Assembly: GCA_947044365.1 (NCBI GenBank)
Contig: OX345652.1
Coordinates: 627,501 to 691,500 of the forward strand
Reading direction: 5' to 3'
Length of the DNA stretch: 64,000 nt
DNA from: Petrosia ficiformis
Taxonomy: Eukaryota; Porifera; Demospongiae; Haplosclerida; Petrosiidae
Below the pieces are notes generated by a model. It did not search any database. It saw only the letters and a program-made list of their open reading frames with translations, and was not told where the DNA came from. Made by a program: the position numbers and the translations under genes. Positions 1-12,438 of the stretch are shown in pieces (position 1 is the stretch's first letter; the number at the start of each line of letters is the position of its first letter).

Positions 1-230
1 AGTGAGTACCAGTAAACAAAAGGAAGAGGTCAGTCATAAGGGTTAAAATGATAATGTGATATGTAACCACAGGATTATATCATGTGATCATCATGTGACT
101 AAAGTGAGTACTAATAAACAAAAGGAAGATCGAGGTCAGTCATAAGGGCTAAGATGACATTATATTTATTACATGTAACCTGTAACCGCAGGATGATTAT
201 CACGTGATTATCATGTGATTAAGTTAGATT
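1..230. repeat. Direct duplication, ~100 bp, two copies
   Basis: Two diverged copies lie head to tail (about 1-100 and 103-225). Both carry a block containing aacaaaaggaaga, then gaggtcagtcataaggg, then a TGTAACC...CAGGAT block and TCATGTGAT. No open frame of note runs through it. The left copy begins at the window edge, so more copies may lie outside. Confidence 0.7.
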
Positions 231-1413
231 GATAGAGAGAGTACATTATAAAGTAGAAAGATTATTAATGTCATTTCATAAAAGATGATAAATTATCATA
301 ATATAATTAATACATTAATGTGTAAATACCACAGTAAAGATTAGGCCTTGACACATACAAGCAGAGAGCCATTCCGCCATTCTCCTATATATGCTTTAAG
401 AATCATGTTAATATATTCCCCAGTAATGATCCTTATGCTCTACCAGTACGCTCTAATTAAGTTGGGTCAATAAAAGTAACCCTTGATCTTGTCATGTGAT
501 CCACCATGTGACCAAAATTAACAGCTGAGCAGTGAGCTCACTGATCTTGAGATAGAAGTTGCTGACTCACCCCAAACAGAAATTAAATTTAAATTAAACC
601 AAATGATTATGATGCAGTTATGCTAAATTATGCTCACACAGGAAAGTAAAGCTATATATGTATTATATATGCTCATTATGCCAGCATAATGAGCCAAGAC
701 CTCAATAGGAGGATATATATTAATTACATTAAAAATCGATTTATCATTTGTGACCTCATTAGTATTTGGATGTGGTTATGTAATTAACAAATCTCCTGTG
801 TTTTATAATAACTTAATTAATTATATATTTATGAATATTTAGGCAAATTATGTAAGTTAATATACTAATAATATACTGTTAATATTACAATATTGATATA
901 ACTATTAGTAAACAATTAAGTATAATTATTGGGATATCTATTGTTAGGATATTATTATACATTATTAGCGTATTATTAGTATATTATTAGTATATTATTA
1001 GTACTACTATTAGGATATTATTATACATTGTTAGTGTATTATTAGTATATTATTAGTATATTATTAGTACTATTATTAGGATATTTTTATACATTGTTAG
1101 AATATTATTATTATATATACATACATTTCTTGTAATTTAATTAAATGGAAATAGTTCTAATAAGACATTCTTATATATTATGCAATATATAAGAATTTAC
1201 ACTAAATGTATTTACATGGGAATTTGAATACATATATGTACACATGTACATACATGCACAGTACAGTACAGTACATATTGTACATGTACATACACACACA
1301 ACTTGACTTAAGTGATTTGAACTGCTGGACTGTTATTTTGACTACAGAAATATTCTTTTTTACAAATACACACATATAAATACTTATAAACTGTACAATA
1401 CTTAATTACATGT
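231..1413. other. AT-rich stretch without a gene
   Basis: No coding exon or RNA gene is seen. At about 940-1110 a short imperfect repeat of ATTATTAGTAT units occurs. From about 1220 there are TACATGTACA-type palindromes that lead into the satellite that follows. Confidence 0.6.
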
Positions 1414-2625
1414 ATATATGTACATGTATATCATTATACAGTGTATGTTTAACTGTATATTATATTACATGTATATATGTACATGCACATCATTATATAG
1501 TGTATGTTTAACTATATATTATATTACATGTATACATGTACATGTATATCATTATACAATGTATGTTTAACTATATATTATATTACATGTATACATGTAC
1601 ATGTATATCATTATACAGTGTATGTTTAACTATATATTATATTACATGTATACATGTACATGTACATCATTATACAGTGTATGTTTAACTATATATTATA
1701 TTACATGTATACATGTACATGTACATCATTATACAGTGTATGTTTAACTATATATTATATTACATGTATATATGTACATGTACATCATTATATAGTGTAT
1801 GTTTAACTATATATTATATTACATGTATACATGTACATGTATATCATTATACAGTGTATGTTTAACTATATATTATATTACATGTATACATGTACATGTA
1901 CATCATTATACAGTGTATGTTTAACTATATATTATATTACATGTATACATGTACATGTACATCATTATATAGTGTATGTTTAACTATATATTATATTACA
2001 TGTATATATGTACATGTACATCATTATACAGTGTATGTTTAACTATATATTATATTACATGTATATATGTACATGTATATCATTATACAGTGTATGTTTA
2101 ACTATATATTATATTACATGTATACATGTACATGTATATCATTATACAGTGTATGTTTAACTATATATTATATTACATGTATACATGTACATGTATATCA
2201 TTATACAGTGTATGTTTAACTATATATTATATTACATGTATACATGTACATGTACATCATTATACAGTGTATGTTTAACTATATATTATATTACATGTAT
2301 ACATGTACATGTACATCATTATACAGTGTATGTTTAACTATATATTATATTACATGTATATATGTACATGTATATATTATACAGTGTATGTTTAACTATA
2401 TATTATATTACATGTATACATGTACATGTACATCATTATACAGTGTATGTTTAACTATATATTATATTACATGTATACATGTACATGTACATCATTATAC
2501 AGTGTATGTTTAACTATATATTATATTACATGTATACATGTACATCATTATACAGTGTATGTTTAACTATATATACATGTATATACATGTACATCATTAC
2601 CCAGTGAATGTTAAACTATATATTA
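1414..2625. repeat. 59-bp satellite array (about 20 copies)
   Basis: A unit with the landmark GTGTATGTTTAACTATATAT recurs every 59 bases; the landmark moves back one base per 60-base line. Units vary only at a few sites, such as ATACATGT or ATATATGT and GTACATCATT or GTATATCATT. Each unit contains the self-complementary core ACATGTAYACATGTACATGT. Open frames across the array are by-products of the repeat and are not genes. Confidence 0.95.
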
Positions 2626-2950
2626 TATTTATTATTAAAAAATGTTGGGTGTACAATAGACAGTCATTATAGTTATTTCAAAGTTAGTAAACTAAACTGA
2701 TTATGTAACATACAAACAGAAACCACATTATTAAACTTTAGTAGTTAATTAACACTCTTTAATGATCTTTGGTTAATTTGCAGGTATTCACACTAATAGT
2801 AATATGCTACTATGGGACTGTATAGTAGCTGTCCCTCTATTTTCCATGTTAACATCATGAAAATAATAATATTAAGTAATGCTTATAGATTGATCTGGTA
2901 CATCACCCGTACAGAATAAGAAAGAGGTCAACTATAAAGATACTAGTAAC
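2626..2950. other. Spacer between two satellites, nothing recognised
   Basis: Unique AT-rich sequence. No exon, RNA gene or terminal inverted repeat was recognised. Confidence 0.5.
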
Positions 2951-2954
2951 GTAT

Positions 2955-3640
2955 AGAGAAGGTTATCTTGGTTATATCTTAACTATGTTATGTATAGAGA
3001 TTGAACTGAAGGAGATGAGATATTGTATGAACTCAGTTATGTACAGAGATACTATTGTATAGAGAGATTGAACTGAAGGAGATGAGATATACTGTATGAG
3101 CCCAGTTATGTACAGAGATACTATTGTATATAGATTGGACTGAAGGAGATGAAATATACTGTATGAACCCAGTTATGTACAGAGATACTATTGTATATAG
3201 ATTGGACTGAAGGAGATTAGATATACTGTATGAACCCAGTTATGTACAGAGATACTATTGTATATAGATTGGACTGAAGGAGATGAAATATACTGTATGA
3301 ACCCAGTTATGTACAGAGATACTATTGTATATAGATTGGACTGAAGGAGATGAGATATACTGTATGAACCCAGTTATGTACAGAGATACTATTGTATAGA
3401 AAGATTGAACTGAAGGAGATGAGATATACTGTATGAACTCAGTTATGTACAGAGATACTATTGTATAGAGATTGAACTGAAGGAGATGAGATATAATGTA
3501 TGAACTCAGTTATGTACAGAGATACTATTGTATATAGAGATTGAACTGAAGGAGATGAGATATACTGTATGAACGTTTTAACTATGTTATATAAGATACT
3601 ACTGTATATTGTGTATAGAGATTGAACTGAACGAGAATAC
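2955..3640. repeat. 67-bp satellite array (about 10 copies)
   Basis: The landmark GAGATACTATTGTATA recurs at 67-base spacing (for example near 3188, 3255 and 3322). The unit also contains ACTGAAGGAGATGAGATATA and CAGTTATGTACA. Copies at the two ends are more diverged. It is unrelated in sequence to the 59-bp array upstream except for the TGTACA core. Confidence 0.92.
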
Positions 3641-3844
3641 ATGCTTCATTCCTGTGTTGATATATTTTATTACTAGGAAATGAGTCAAATTACAAGTGAC
3701 AGGTGTTGTACAAGAAATATTGTAAATACAAAATATTACACATTTTTATGATTACAACTATCGTAAAAGGAAACAAAAAATTCTAAACTTGGCATTGATT
3801 TAGCAATGAAACAATGTATCAGACAAAAGATAGACACCGCTCCA

Positions 3845-4425
3845 AATAATATACCACTGTATGTAGGATCTCTGTACATGACGTATATAAACTGCTCTGT
3901 ACAGTAGGATCTCTGTACATGTATGTAGGATCTCTGTACATGACGTATATAAACTGCTCTGTACAGTAGGATCTCTGTACATGTATGTAGGATCTCTGTA
4001 CATGATGAATATAGACTGCTCTGTACAGTAGGATCTCTGTACATGTATGTAGGATCTCTGTACATGATGAATATAGACTGCTCTGTACAGTAGGATCTCT
4101 GTACATGTATGTAGGATCTCTGTACATGATGTATAACAGTAGGATCTCTGTACACGATGTATAACAGTAGGATCTCTTACATGATGTATAACAGTAGGAT
4201 CTCTGTACATGATGAATATAGACTGCTCTGTACAGTAGGATCTCTGTACATGTATGGATATAAGATGCTCTGTACAGTAGGATCTCTGGATCAAGTGTTA
4301 ATTAAGTTTGTGTATCAAGGTTTACTGTACAGTAGGATCTCTGTACATGTATGGATATAAGATGCTCTGTACAGTAGGATCTCTGGATCAAGTGTTAATT
4401 AAGTTTGTGTATCAAGGTTTAGGTT
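3845..4425. repeat. Complex tandem repeat built on GTAGGATCTCTGTACATG
   Basis: GTAGGATCTCTGTACATG alternates with spacers such as ATGAATATAGACTGCTCTGT to give higher-order units of roughly 60-65 bases. The right end (from about 4240) switches to a unit near 100 bases containing GGATCAAGTGTTAATTAAG, present twice. Long minus-strand open frames here are repeats of one motif and are not genes. Confidence 0.88.
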
Positions 4426-4779
4426 TACTCTCCTAAATGTAATTGGCATTGCTCTATAGTACCACAAGCCAATATTAAACAACACAGCTGGCAGAGAAAC
4501 CATGAGATGTGGTAAAAACAGGAAATACTCTGGTTAGAAATACCTATAGGTTTTCTTAATTCACATATGGTTTAAGAAAATAAGTTACTAAACAATATAT
4601 ATTGAGGGTCATGTAGATATTTAAAAAATAATCTATCTGAAATATTCGATCTATTCAAGCTCAGTTATATAATTATACTGAATATAGTTAATAATTAATA
4701 TATAATTTATTATAATTACTGACTGCATCATTACTTCATGACAATGTCAGCATCTCTCTTTCTCTCTTTATATATATAC

Positions 4780-5003
4780 ACTAGTGTTGTTTTAGCTAAC
4801 TCCTCTTTTAGTAAGCTATTTTCACTTTTAGTTAACTAAACTATAACTAAATTACAAGTCTACTGTAATAACTATAACTAACTAAAATGAAAAGTGGCCA
4901 ATAATGGGCACTTTTAGTAAGCCTAATATTATTTAAACATTAGAGACACTAGACATACTATAACTAAAAGTGGTCAGTATTGTCAAACTAAAACAACACT
5001 AGT
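4780..5003. mobile_element. MITE-like element, family A (CTAGTGTTGTTTTAG ends)
   Basis: The left end ACTAGTGTTGTTTTAG is matched by CTAAAACAACACTAGT at the right end, so the element has 16-base perfect terminal inverted repeats and is about 224 bases long. The inside is rich in TTTAGTTAACTAAA-type palindromes and carries no coding capacity. It is the cleanest of at least eight copies in this window. Family assignment to a transposase class is not possible from this copy, because target duplication is unclear in the TA-rich flanks. Confidence 0.8.
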
Positions 5004-5364
5004 ATGTATATTATAATAATACAAGCAATAAAGCTATGAGGGAGTTTCTAACTGTACATATTTCAATCACATATTTGGGAAGTAAGTTGGATAAATACAT
5101 TATCATTCATGCATACTTATATTTAAACAAATACTAGATAAATTAGTAAGTTCTTCTGAAACTACTACAGTTGAACATTCCTATGTGTTTCAATACTGCA
5201 CATTAGTGCATTACAGGTATGAAAAAGAATGTTGTCTGTTAACATTCTCTTTTGTCTTCCAGTATCCTATCTGTGCTCACAATAAATACTAGCTGTTGAG
5301 AGCAGATATAACGCTAAAATGCTATAAATGTGACTGGAATGGAGACCTATTTTGATCACACAGG

Positions 5365-5560
5365 GAAGAGTGTTTCATAGGCTCATATGGCGCATAAATT
5401 GGCCCAAAGAGCTTCTTATTTGGCACTGCAAAGTTCTTATTACTAACAGCAGTAGCTCTTTGTTAATTGGATCAAGATGTCTTAGCAACAGCACACACAC
5501 ACTAACACTTGTTTAGGCCCATGTTTCAAACTGTTTCAAAAACTCTGATAGGGCCAAAGC
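5365..5560. mobile_element. MITE-like element, family B, diverged copy
   Basis: Shares the inner blocks CATATGGCGC, TTGGCCCAAAGAGCTTCTTA, TTTGGCACTGCA and TTTCAAAAACTCT with copies near 33.7, 37.8 and 51.8 kb. Both ends are eroded here. No coding capacity. Confidence 0.65.
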
Positions 5561-5847
5561 TATTGCCAGATGTCTGTCGGTTATTGTGAGCACTGTTACA
5601 CTATTCCCATTTAATGCTGTTAGTTCAGTTGAAATAGTAAAAAGTGGATTAATAAAGTTCAACAGGTCTACTTTTTATTTAATTACATGACATAATACTC
5701 ACAAGATAGTTGAATAGTAGTAAACACTATTGAAGTGGTAACACTTGGCTTTTGATATGAGAAGCCTTTGGACATTGCAGGCTAAGGAGCTTTGAATTTT
5801 TATCTAATTTGTACTTGTCACTATATAATTAATTTACATATACTTAC

Positions 5848-6420
5848 ATTGTGGGTTGATGGAGCTATAGCGAGATTGAACACAGATGCAGAAACACAAC
5901 CCCGTAATGGAGCGTGTGTTGGGGAACGAGGTGGGTATGATAATGCTAAATTAGTCATACTTTGAGCTGGAGATAAAAGTGATCCCACTGTCGATAGCTT
6001 TCTCTTTTCAAACCCCATCTTTTCTTTCGGTTTCTTATACTCAGTTCGATGGGAACGTGGACTTGATGTGGGTGTTGAGCCAGTCTGTGGTTTGCGTTTA
6101 TGTGATCTAGGCGGTGTTGGAATAGTGTATGAATCATAACCAGAATCAGGTAAGCTGCGATTACTTGAGCGACCTTGCTGATCTCGTAACAGAAAGGGGA
6201 AACCAACTGGTTTGATACTTGAACAATTTTCCTTTGAAACAAAGTTGAAACTACCAGTACGATTTGGTCTTCGACCGAGAGTACTTGTTTCATAAGGAAA
6301 ATGAGCTCCAGTAATAGTTGTTCGTCGCTCTTCTCTGTCGAAAGATTTAGATTCAAATTTGTTACGTATAGCAAAGAAATTAGATTGTGCAACACGAACA
6401 TCACCATTCACTATTGCCAT
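5848..6420 (-). CDS. Coding exon of an unrecognised Ser/Pro-rich protein (incomplete)
   Basis: A minus-strand frame runs 191 codons from an ATG at 6420 to a good splice donor (AAT|GTAAGT) at 5847/5846. It is an exon, since the frame closes soon after in the intron. The protein begins MAIVNGDVRV, is basic and rich in Ser, Pro and Arg, and contains S/T-P sites such as SPRSHR and YPPRSPTHAP. I do not recognise a domain. The ATG lies in a good initiation context (ACTATGG). A possible ETS-type site and non-repetitive sequence lie 400 bases upstream, which fits a first coding exon. The alternative is that it is a further exon of the SAM protein upstream: an acceptor at ATCAG|TCTG would join in frame. 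No downstream exon was found at 1-5800. Confidence 0.55.
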
Positions 6421-6900
6421 AGTAACAGACTGATACCAGTTCTTTATTGTAAGAATGAATCTTTGTCACACACACAATCCTTGATGAACTGAAACTTGGA
6501 ATCAAGCAATTCTCTTAGAAAATAAAATTATTGAAGAGCTGTCTGTCGCCTCTTATGTTTCTCTTTGCAGTAAACTCACAGTTTATACGAGAAGTAGTTC
6601 AGTATTATCTGTTTCACACAAAAATATTATACAATATCAACAGAGGACACTGCTACACTGCAACTGGGTCGTGATAGAGGCCTTGTCCTGCTGCTAAACG
6701 AATTAATTAACGATTTAAGATACTGCTCGTAATGACAGGCACTAATTAACACAAAAACTTACAAAGTATCGACATTGAAAACATTTATAAATGACCAGCA
6801 ATACTACACAATAGCAGGAGGTAGTCACATTTCATCATCGGAAGTGAGTTTACGTACTTCCACGAGCGCAGGAAATCGGTACGAGTGAATCCCGCTAATT
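6421..6900 (-). promoter_or_regulatory. Probable promoter/5' leader of the minus-strand exon
   Basis: Non-repetitive sequence with more CpG than its surroundings lies directly upstream of the start codon at 6420. CGGAAGTGA at 6839-6847 is a consensus ETS/GABP-type site, followed by CTTCCACGAGCGC on the plus strand. The role is inferred from position and this motif only. Confidence 0.3.
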
Positions 6901-7163
6901 ATTTGCGATAATTGCTATTAAAAATAACGTTTTCTACAGCACATCACAGAAGAATACTCTTTACACACACACTTCCAAGTATGCTTGAGTAATTATAATT
7001 ACATACATTCTCCTTGCATCTGCAGCCAGAAGTATTAATGCATGCACTTTTAAATACTTTCCTTAACAGCAAAGCCTTTGGAGTTTATATATAGATATAG
7101 TAAATGTAATACCACATGCCTCATACATACCATCTTGTTGGAATCCATTTCTCACTATTGACA

Positions 7164-7431
7164 TCAACAAAGGCACTTGTTCTGGTGGTATGGCAAATCA
7201 AAACAGCTTCTTTGTGTGGGCAACAAATATGGAGGGAAGTGTATACATACTCTCCTATATAGCACCTACCTTTTACTCAGCATGAAAGTAAACAAACCAT
7301 CAACAACAGCACTGGTTCTGGTAGTATGGCAAATCAAAACAGCTTCTTTGGTGCATGTGCAACAACATGGAGTGAAGTGTATACAGACTCTCCTATAACA
7401 CCTACCTTTTACTCAGCATGATAGTAAACAA
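7164..7431. repeat. Direct duplication, about 140 bp spacing
   Basis: Two copies share TGGCAAATCAAAACAGCTTC, then GAAGTGTATACA, CTCTCCTATA and ACCTACCTTTTACTCAGCAT. The 73-residue plus frame through them is interrupted in family context and looks non-coding. No gene is assigned between 6.9 and 8.1 kb. Confidence 0.7.
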
Positions 7432-8214
7432 ACAACCAGTTTGACACATGTATGTATGTTGCTACTGTTGCATAACACAGTTACCAGGATTCTGATTGGG
7501 TTTACCTACCAAAACATTACCAGAAAAGGATCGCTACCACAACAATCAATATATACTACTATGTATTATACAATTATCATAATTCAATGATTATAATTAT
7601 ATTATATAACTGTGTCTGTGTGAATGACAGAAGATCCAGTTAGGCCAGGAAGTCCTATGTATACCATGTGACAGCAACACATGACTTATTCTTAATCAAT
7701 ACTAATGTTGGCTGTTTAAAAGATTGTTTTCTTAATTTAATACTGTTCTCAAATGTGAGCCAGGTTCTCTCATTTTTGAGCCAGGTGAAGGAGGTGATGC
7801 CAAAACTATCGGAGAAAGCACTCCCAAAGATAGCATTATACAATAGTTATAGTATGAGAATTCACACTATTGCAACTCTCATTCCTGTGTATAATGAATG
7901 AAGTTAGCACTCTCTCTATACCGTTTTAGTAGCTGCTACAGGGATAATGTACAGCCTATCTGATATGACGATGAAGTAATCATTAGTCTGTTAATTATGT
8001 GTATCCTTATTGCAATATCCATGCACCAACAAAAATAGTTAGATGTTTTTAAACGTTGCATATATGCATGTAACATCACTAACAAAATAATATAATCCCT
8101 GCAAAGTGGTGACCAAAAATTATCATTAGTTCAGTAACAGAGGTAAAAGTGTCATTAGTTATATACATGTACATGTATATACACATTATACAGTGGATGA
8201 GTGGTGAAGTCACT

Positions 8215-8830
8215 CATTCACTTTATAGTTCAATTAACAGAGGTAACACTGTCATTAGTTATAATGAGTGGTCAAGTCACTCATTCATTTTTATAGTTCA
8301 GTTAACCCTCTAGAGGTAACACTGTCCTTAGTTATATTGAGTGATCAAGTCACTCATTCACTTTTATAGTTCAATTAACAGAGGTAACACTGTCATTAGT
8401 TATAATGAGTGGTCAAGTCACTCATTATCTTTATAGTTCAATTAACAGAGGTAACACTGTCCTTAGTTATAATGAGTGATCAAGTCACTCATTCACTTTA
8501 TAGTTCAATTAACAGAGGTAACACTGTCATTAGCTATAATGAATGGTGAAGTCACTATAGTTAAATTAACAGAGGTAAACACTGTCATTAGTTATAATGA
8601 GTGGTCAAGTCACTCATTATCTTTATAGTTCAATTAACAGAGGTAACACTGTCCTTAGTTATAATGAGTGATCAAGTCACGCATTCACTTTATAGTTCAA
8701 TTAACAGAGGTAACACTGTCATTAGCTATAATGAATGGTGAAGTCACTATAGTTAAATTAACAGAGGTAACACTGTCCTTAGTTATATACAGTGGATGAG
8801 TGATCAAGTCACTCATTCACTTTTATACTT
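8215..8830. repeat. 67-bp minisatellite in the 3' region of the SAM gene
   Basis: CAATTAACAGAGGTAACACTGT followed by TTAGTTATAATGAGTG and CAAGTCACTCATT recurs about nine times with 65-73-base spacing (for example landmarks at 8372, 8439 and 8506). GTGATCAAGTCAC and similar dyads sit in each unit. If the SAM gene continues to lower coordinates, this array is intronic. Confidence 0.9.
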
Positions 8831-8910
8831 CAACCTACACACTGAACGATCAGTCACTATCAGACATATACATAATTATTATGATAAAACAGGCATAATA
8901 ATAAACTCAC

Positions 8911-11900
8911 ATCCTCTCCATCCAATTCATCCTATGCAAAGAAATGATGAACAATATAACATTCCATTAAAATAAAGAAGTTGTTAATAACTTACGATTT
9001 GCTTTTGGTCACTGAAAAAGAAACAAAAAGATGATAAAAATTAAAAATTATAATATGCATGATATCAAGCCTAGCTGAAATTAACTTACAGGAATGATTC
9101 AGTACTGTGAGATCTTTTAGCAGCTAGCTTTGCCGTCTCTTTATCCAAATGCTTGGCTAATTCACGCACAGATTGAGACTGGCCATAAACCTTGAATGAA
9201 AAACATCAAACACATTTGTATTACAAACATCAGAATAATGTATTATATAGTAAACACGCCTTTTCTTACAATACTTACTTTCTTTGGAGGCTCATCAATT
9301 TTATGTTCAATAGATTCATAAAAAGAATTATATGAAGATGAAAATCCTCTACCTGGGCTAGTAGCATATTTACCAGGTGGTAATTCTTGAATAGAATCAT
9401 ATACGTTATTTCCTCCTCCCTATGATGAGTAATAAAATTAATAATAATAATAATCTTTACATTGTCAGTTGCTTTTTTAGTGTTCATCAAACGCACAATC
9501 TAATAATAATGATATATGTATTGTGAATGAATGACAATTTTGCTCAAAGGAGGTTGCACACTTATGGATCATTACACATCATTGGAATTTAATCTGTCAA
9601 CAGTGTATTGGCTATAATTGACTCAGCAGGTTGACATGTTCAATACTAATGTATAGCATATAATATTGATTCCCCTGTAATGACACATTCACAACCTCAA
9701 AGTTAACTAGTAATAGTTCGGATACATAATTTATGCAATAATACTGAAGAAGTACTTCCTGCAGCTTGAGTCAAGAATGAAGTTTTATTTCTACAGATCA
9801 CATGCAGTATGCATAGTACATACAGTTCTGTATTATATTTGTCTATCCTGGTTTCTAACAGTGTTGCTTTAGTTAACTATTACTAAAACTAAAATCCCTT
9901 TTAGTAAGGCATTATGACTTTTAGTTAACTAAACTATAACTACATTACAAGTCTACTGTAATAACTATAACTAACTAAAATGAAAATTGTCCAATAATGG
10001 GCACTTTTAGTTAGTTAACTAAAACTAAAACCCTTTTAGTAAGCCTAATATTAATTACTACTAACTAAAATTATGCTGACTGACTGATTTTCCATAAATA
10101 TCTAATACATACCTCTAAGTAGTGTGAGTATGGTCTAGGTGGGGCTGGCTTTGGTTTTAAAGATGGAATGCTCTCGTAAGTATTTACAAGTGGCTCATCT
10201 TCTCTCAATGTTTCCAAAGTACTTATCTCAGATCTTTCTTGTAATGGAGGTAAAAATCCAAAGGGAATTTTCGAAGCATTGTTGGATGTGGCATGTATAT
10301 CATCAATAGCAGCATAATCTGGTTCGGATATAGGCTGTGGCATGGGAGACAAGTCATTATCAACTAGAGGTGTAGTCGCAATGACATTATCATCAGAATA
10401 TGATTGTTGAACAATTTTAACCAAAGAGTGTACTGGAGTTAAAGGAGAGCTTGGAGTACATGAGCCGGATGGGGTAGACTCACTACTCAAATCTTTTGTG
10501 AAAGTCTCTAGTTCTATAATATCTAAACTGTCACATTTAATACTACTAATACACAGACGTTCATTATTCTCCTCGTCTTCTTCGGGGAAGTCTTCGCTTG
10601 TGATTGGAGGGGGTGGAGGTGGTTTAATTATTTGTCTTATAGGAATTGGAGGGAATGATTCATTCTCACTGTCAAATAAAGGAGGGGGTGGAGGGACAAA
10701 CGAAGGAGGCAAAAGAGGTTCTGGAGGAAGTGAAGGGACAAACGAAAGTGGAATGGAGTCTAGAGGGACAAATGAAGGAGGAGGGAGAGAGTCTGGAGGT
10801 GGTGAAGGGACAGACAGAGGAGGTGGAGGGACAAATGTAGGAGGAGTAAGGGAGTCTGGAGGTGGTGAAGGGACAAATGTAGGTGAAGGAAGGGAGTCTG
10901 GAGGTGGTGAAGGGACAAACGTAGGAGTGGGAAGGGAGTCTGGAGGTGGTGAAGGGACAAACGTAGGAGTGGGAAGGGAGTCTGGAGGTGGTGGAGGGAC
11001 AAATGTAGGTGGAGGAAGGGAGTCTGGAGGTGGTGGAGGGACAAACGTAGAAGGAGGAAGGGAGTCTGGAGGTGGTGGAGGGACGAAGGTAGGTGGAGGA
11101 AGGGAATCTGGAGGTGGTGGAGAAAATGGTGGAGGTGGCAAGGCAGGTGGGATTTCAGGTAGGGCATAATCATTTGAAACTGACGAAAAAAGAGAAGAAT
11201 TTCGTTTGGGTACAGCAGGTTTGTTTAACAGTAACTCTGGTGAGTTAGCACTAGGAAGAATAGGAGGAGGAGGAGGAACAAAATCTGGTACTGAAGACTT
11301 CCGAGGAATAACTGGCGGAGTATCATTTTTATCACTATCACCAGTGATTGATGGTAGTGTATCACATGTTGGCGTGCTTGTCCAAATCTCACCTTTAAGA
11401 ATATCATCATACGATGAAACCGGTGGTATCTTCGATGAAGGATAATCAGAAAGGGTCAAATTTTTAGGTGGTACCATCGGCGGGGGTAAATCATTCTCAA
11501 TCCCTAGTAATGGATTATCAACTACATTGTCCTCCAACGTGGGAGGGAACTCATTAGGAAACTCTTCTTTGCCTTTAACTGTATCTTTATTGGAAGATAC
11601 TCGAGGTGGAGGTTTAGGGACTTCACTGAGGGGACGTTTTGAAGGACTAGAACTTCCATCTTTTGTAACAAACGAAGATCCAACATTTTCATAATACCTT
11701 TTGGGAGATTTCGATGGAGAACTGGAGAGTGAAGATTCAGGTGAAGATGATTTCTTCTCTGGTGTCATAATAACAATATCATTACTATTTGGTAAAGAAA
11801 GAGTGTTACTATTAATACCAGTTGTACTGTCACTATTCGTATTTGCTAGGACATCATTTGAAGGACTACAATTTCTTTTTCGCAGAGAATGTGTTCGAGG

Positions 11901-12398
11901 TGGAACACGCACTGGAGGCTCAGGGGTAGGGGTACGTGAATTTGGCATTAGCATTTCTTCAGTAACACTGTACGTTGCCCCTGGCGATGGTGAACGTCGT
12001 TTAAGAGTGCGTCTAATTGGTACTGGTGGAGGAACTTTCTTAGAAACATTCGAAGTTGATAAGGATGTTGGCAAACTATTAAACTGCAGATCAGAATCCT
12101 GATGGATTGATGGCTGACTTATGGTATGCTGTAAACTGTTATCATCATTTACAACACTTTCTAATTCTCCTTGATGAACTTCCAAACCATCTTCTGGTTT
12201 AAACTCCTCTCGAAGCTTTTCAACAGCTTTACACAATCTGTTTAAATGTCCTAGTTTAGTAATTCCAATTTCTTTCAGTTGGTGTTTGTTAGTGTGTGCT
12301 AATATGTGTTTATTTTGAAGACCATTGTCACTGAGAATAGTGTAATAATCTAATAAATTGAGTTCCTGTAGCCATGTTGATAACCACGAATCACTCAT
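8911..12398 (-). CDS. SAM-domain, proline-rich scaffold protein (C-terminal end not seen)
   Basis: Five exons join in frame: 12398-10113, 9419-9279, 9190-9090, 9011-8996 and 8931-8911, giving 855 codons with a phase-0 donor at the end, so more exons follow. Residues about 4-66 form a SAM domain (WLSTWLQELNL ... GHLNRLCKAVEKL). Residues about 100-420 are Ser/Pro-rich with basic PxxP motifs. Residues about 423-573 are a repeat of a 14-residue unit PPPPPDSLPPPTFV. The C-terminal part carries several tyrosines in YDSI, YESI and YENV contexts, which resemble SH2-docking sites. SAM domains mediate protein association; polyproline binds SH3, WW or profilin. A SAM at the N-terminus followed by a Pro-rich linker resembles ARAP-type GAPs, but no PH, ArfGAP or RhoGAP part is seen, so the family stays open. 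Exons of 16 and 21 bases are microexons. Confidence 0.8.
9860..10069. mobile_element. MITE-like element, family A, intronic copy
   Basis: Begins AGTGTTGCTTTAGTTAAC and keeps the internal blocks CTATAACTACATTACAAGTC, CAATAATGGGCACTTTTAG and AGTAAGCCTAATATTA. It sits in the first coding intron of the SAM gene, ending about 45 bases from the donor of the large exon. Confidence 0.7.
10690..11130 (-). repeat. 42-bp coding repeat (14-residue polyproline units)
   Basis: Eight good units and about two degenerate ones encode DSLPPPTFV plus a PPPPP run inside the SAM protein. The nucleotide repeat is tight (for example GGGAGTCTGGAGGTGGT on the plus strand recurs), which points to recent expansion. The complementary plus-strand Gly-rich frame over the same bases is a shadow. 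Confidence 0.9.
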
Positions 12399-12403
12399 AT
12401 TTG

Positions 12404-12406
12404 CTG

Positions 12407-12438
<32 letters not shown>

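Noticed and set aside
1414..2625. Regular repeats that might be a CRISPR array
   Set aside because: Units are contiguous with no unique spacers, the period is 59 bases with variants spread over the whole unit, and the genome is animal.
3736..4294. Minus-strand frames of 100-164 residues (repeated QRSYCTEQ)
   Set aside because: They only translate the GTAGGATCTCTGTACATG repeat; three overlapping frames are open at once.
7655..7901. Opposed frames of 60-77 residues, one with SPPSPGSKMREPGSH
   Set aside because: A Ser/Pro-rich exon of the SAM gene was considered, but no acceptor with a pyrimidine tract and no in-phase donor was found.
10498..11169. 223-residue Gly-rich plus-strand frame
   Set aside because: It is the complement of the polyproline-coding repeat in the SAM gene; Gly and Pro codons mirror each other.
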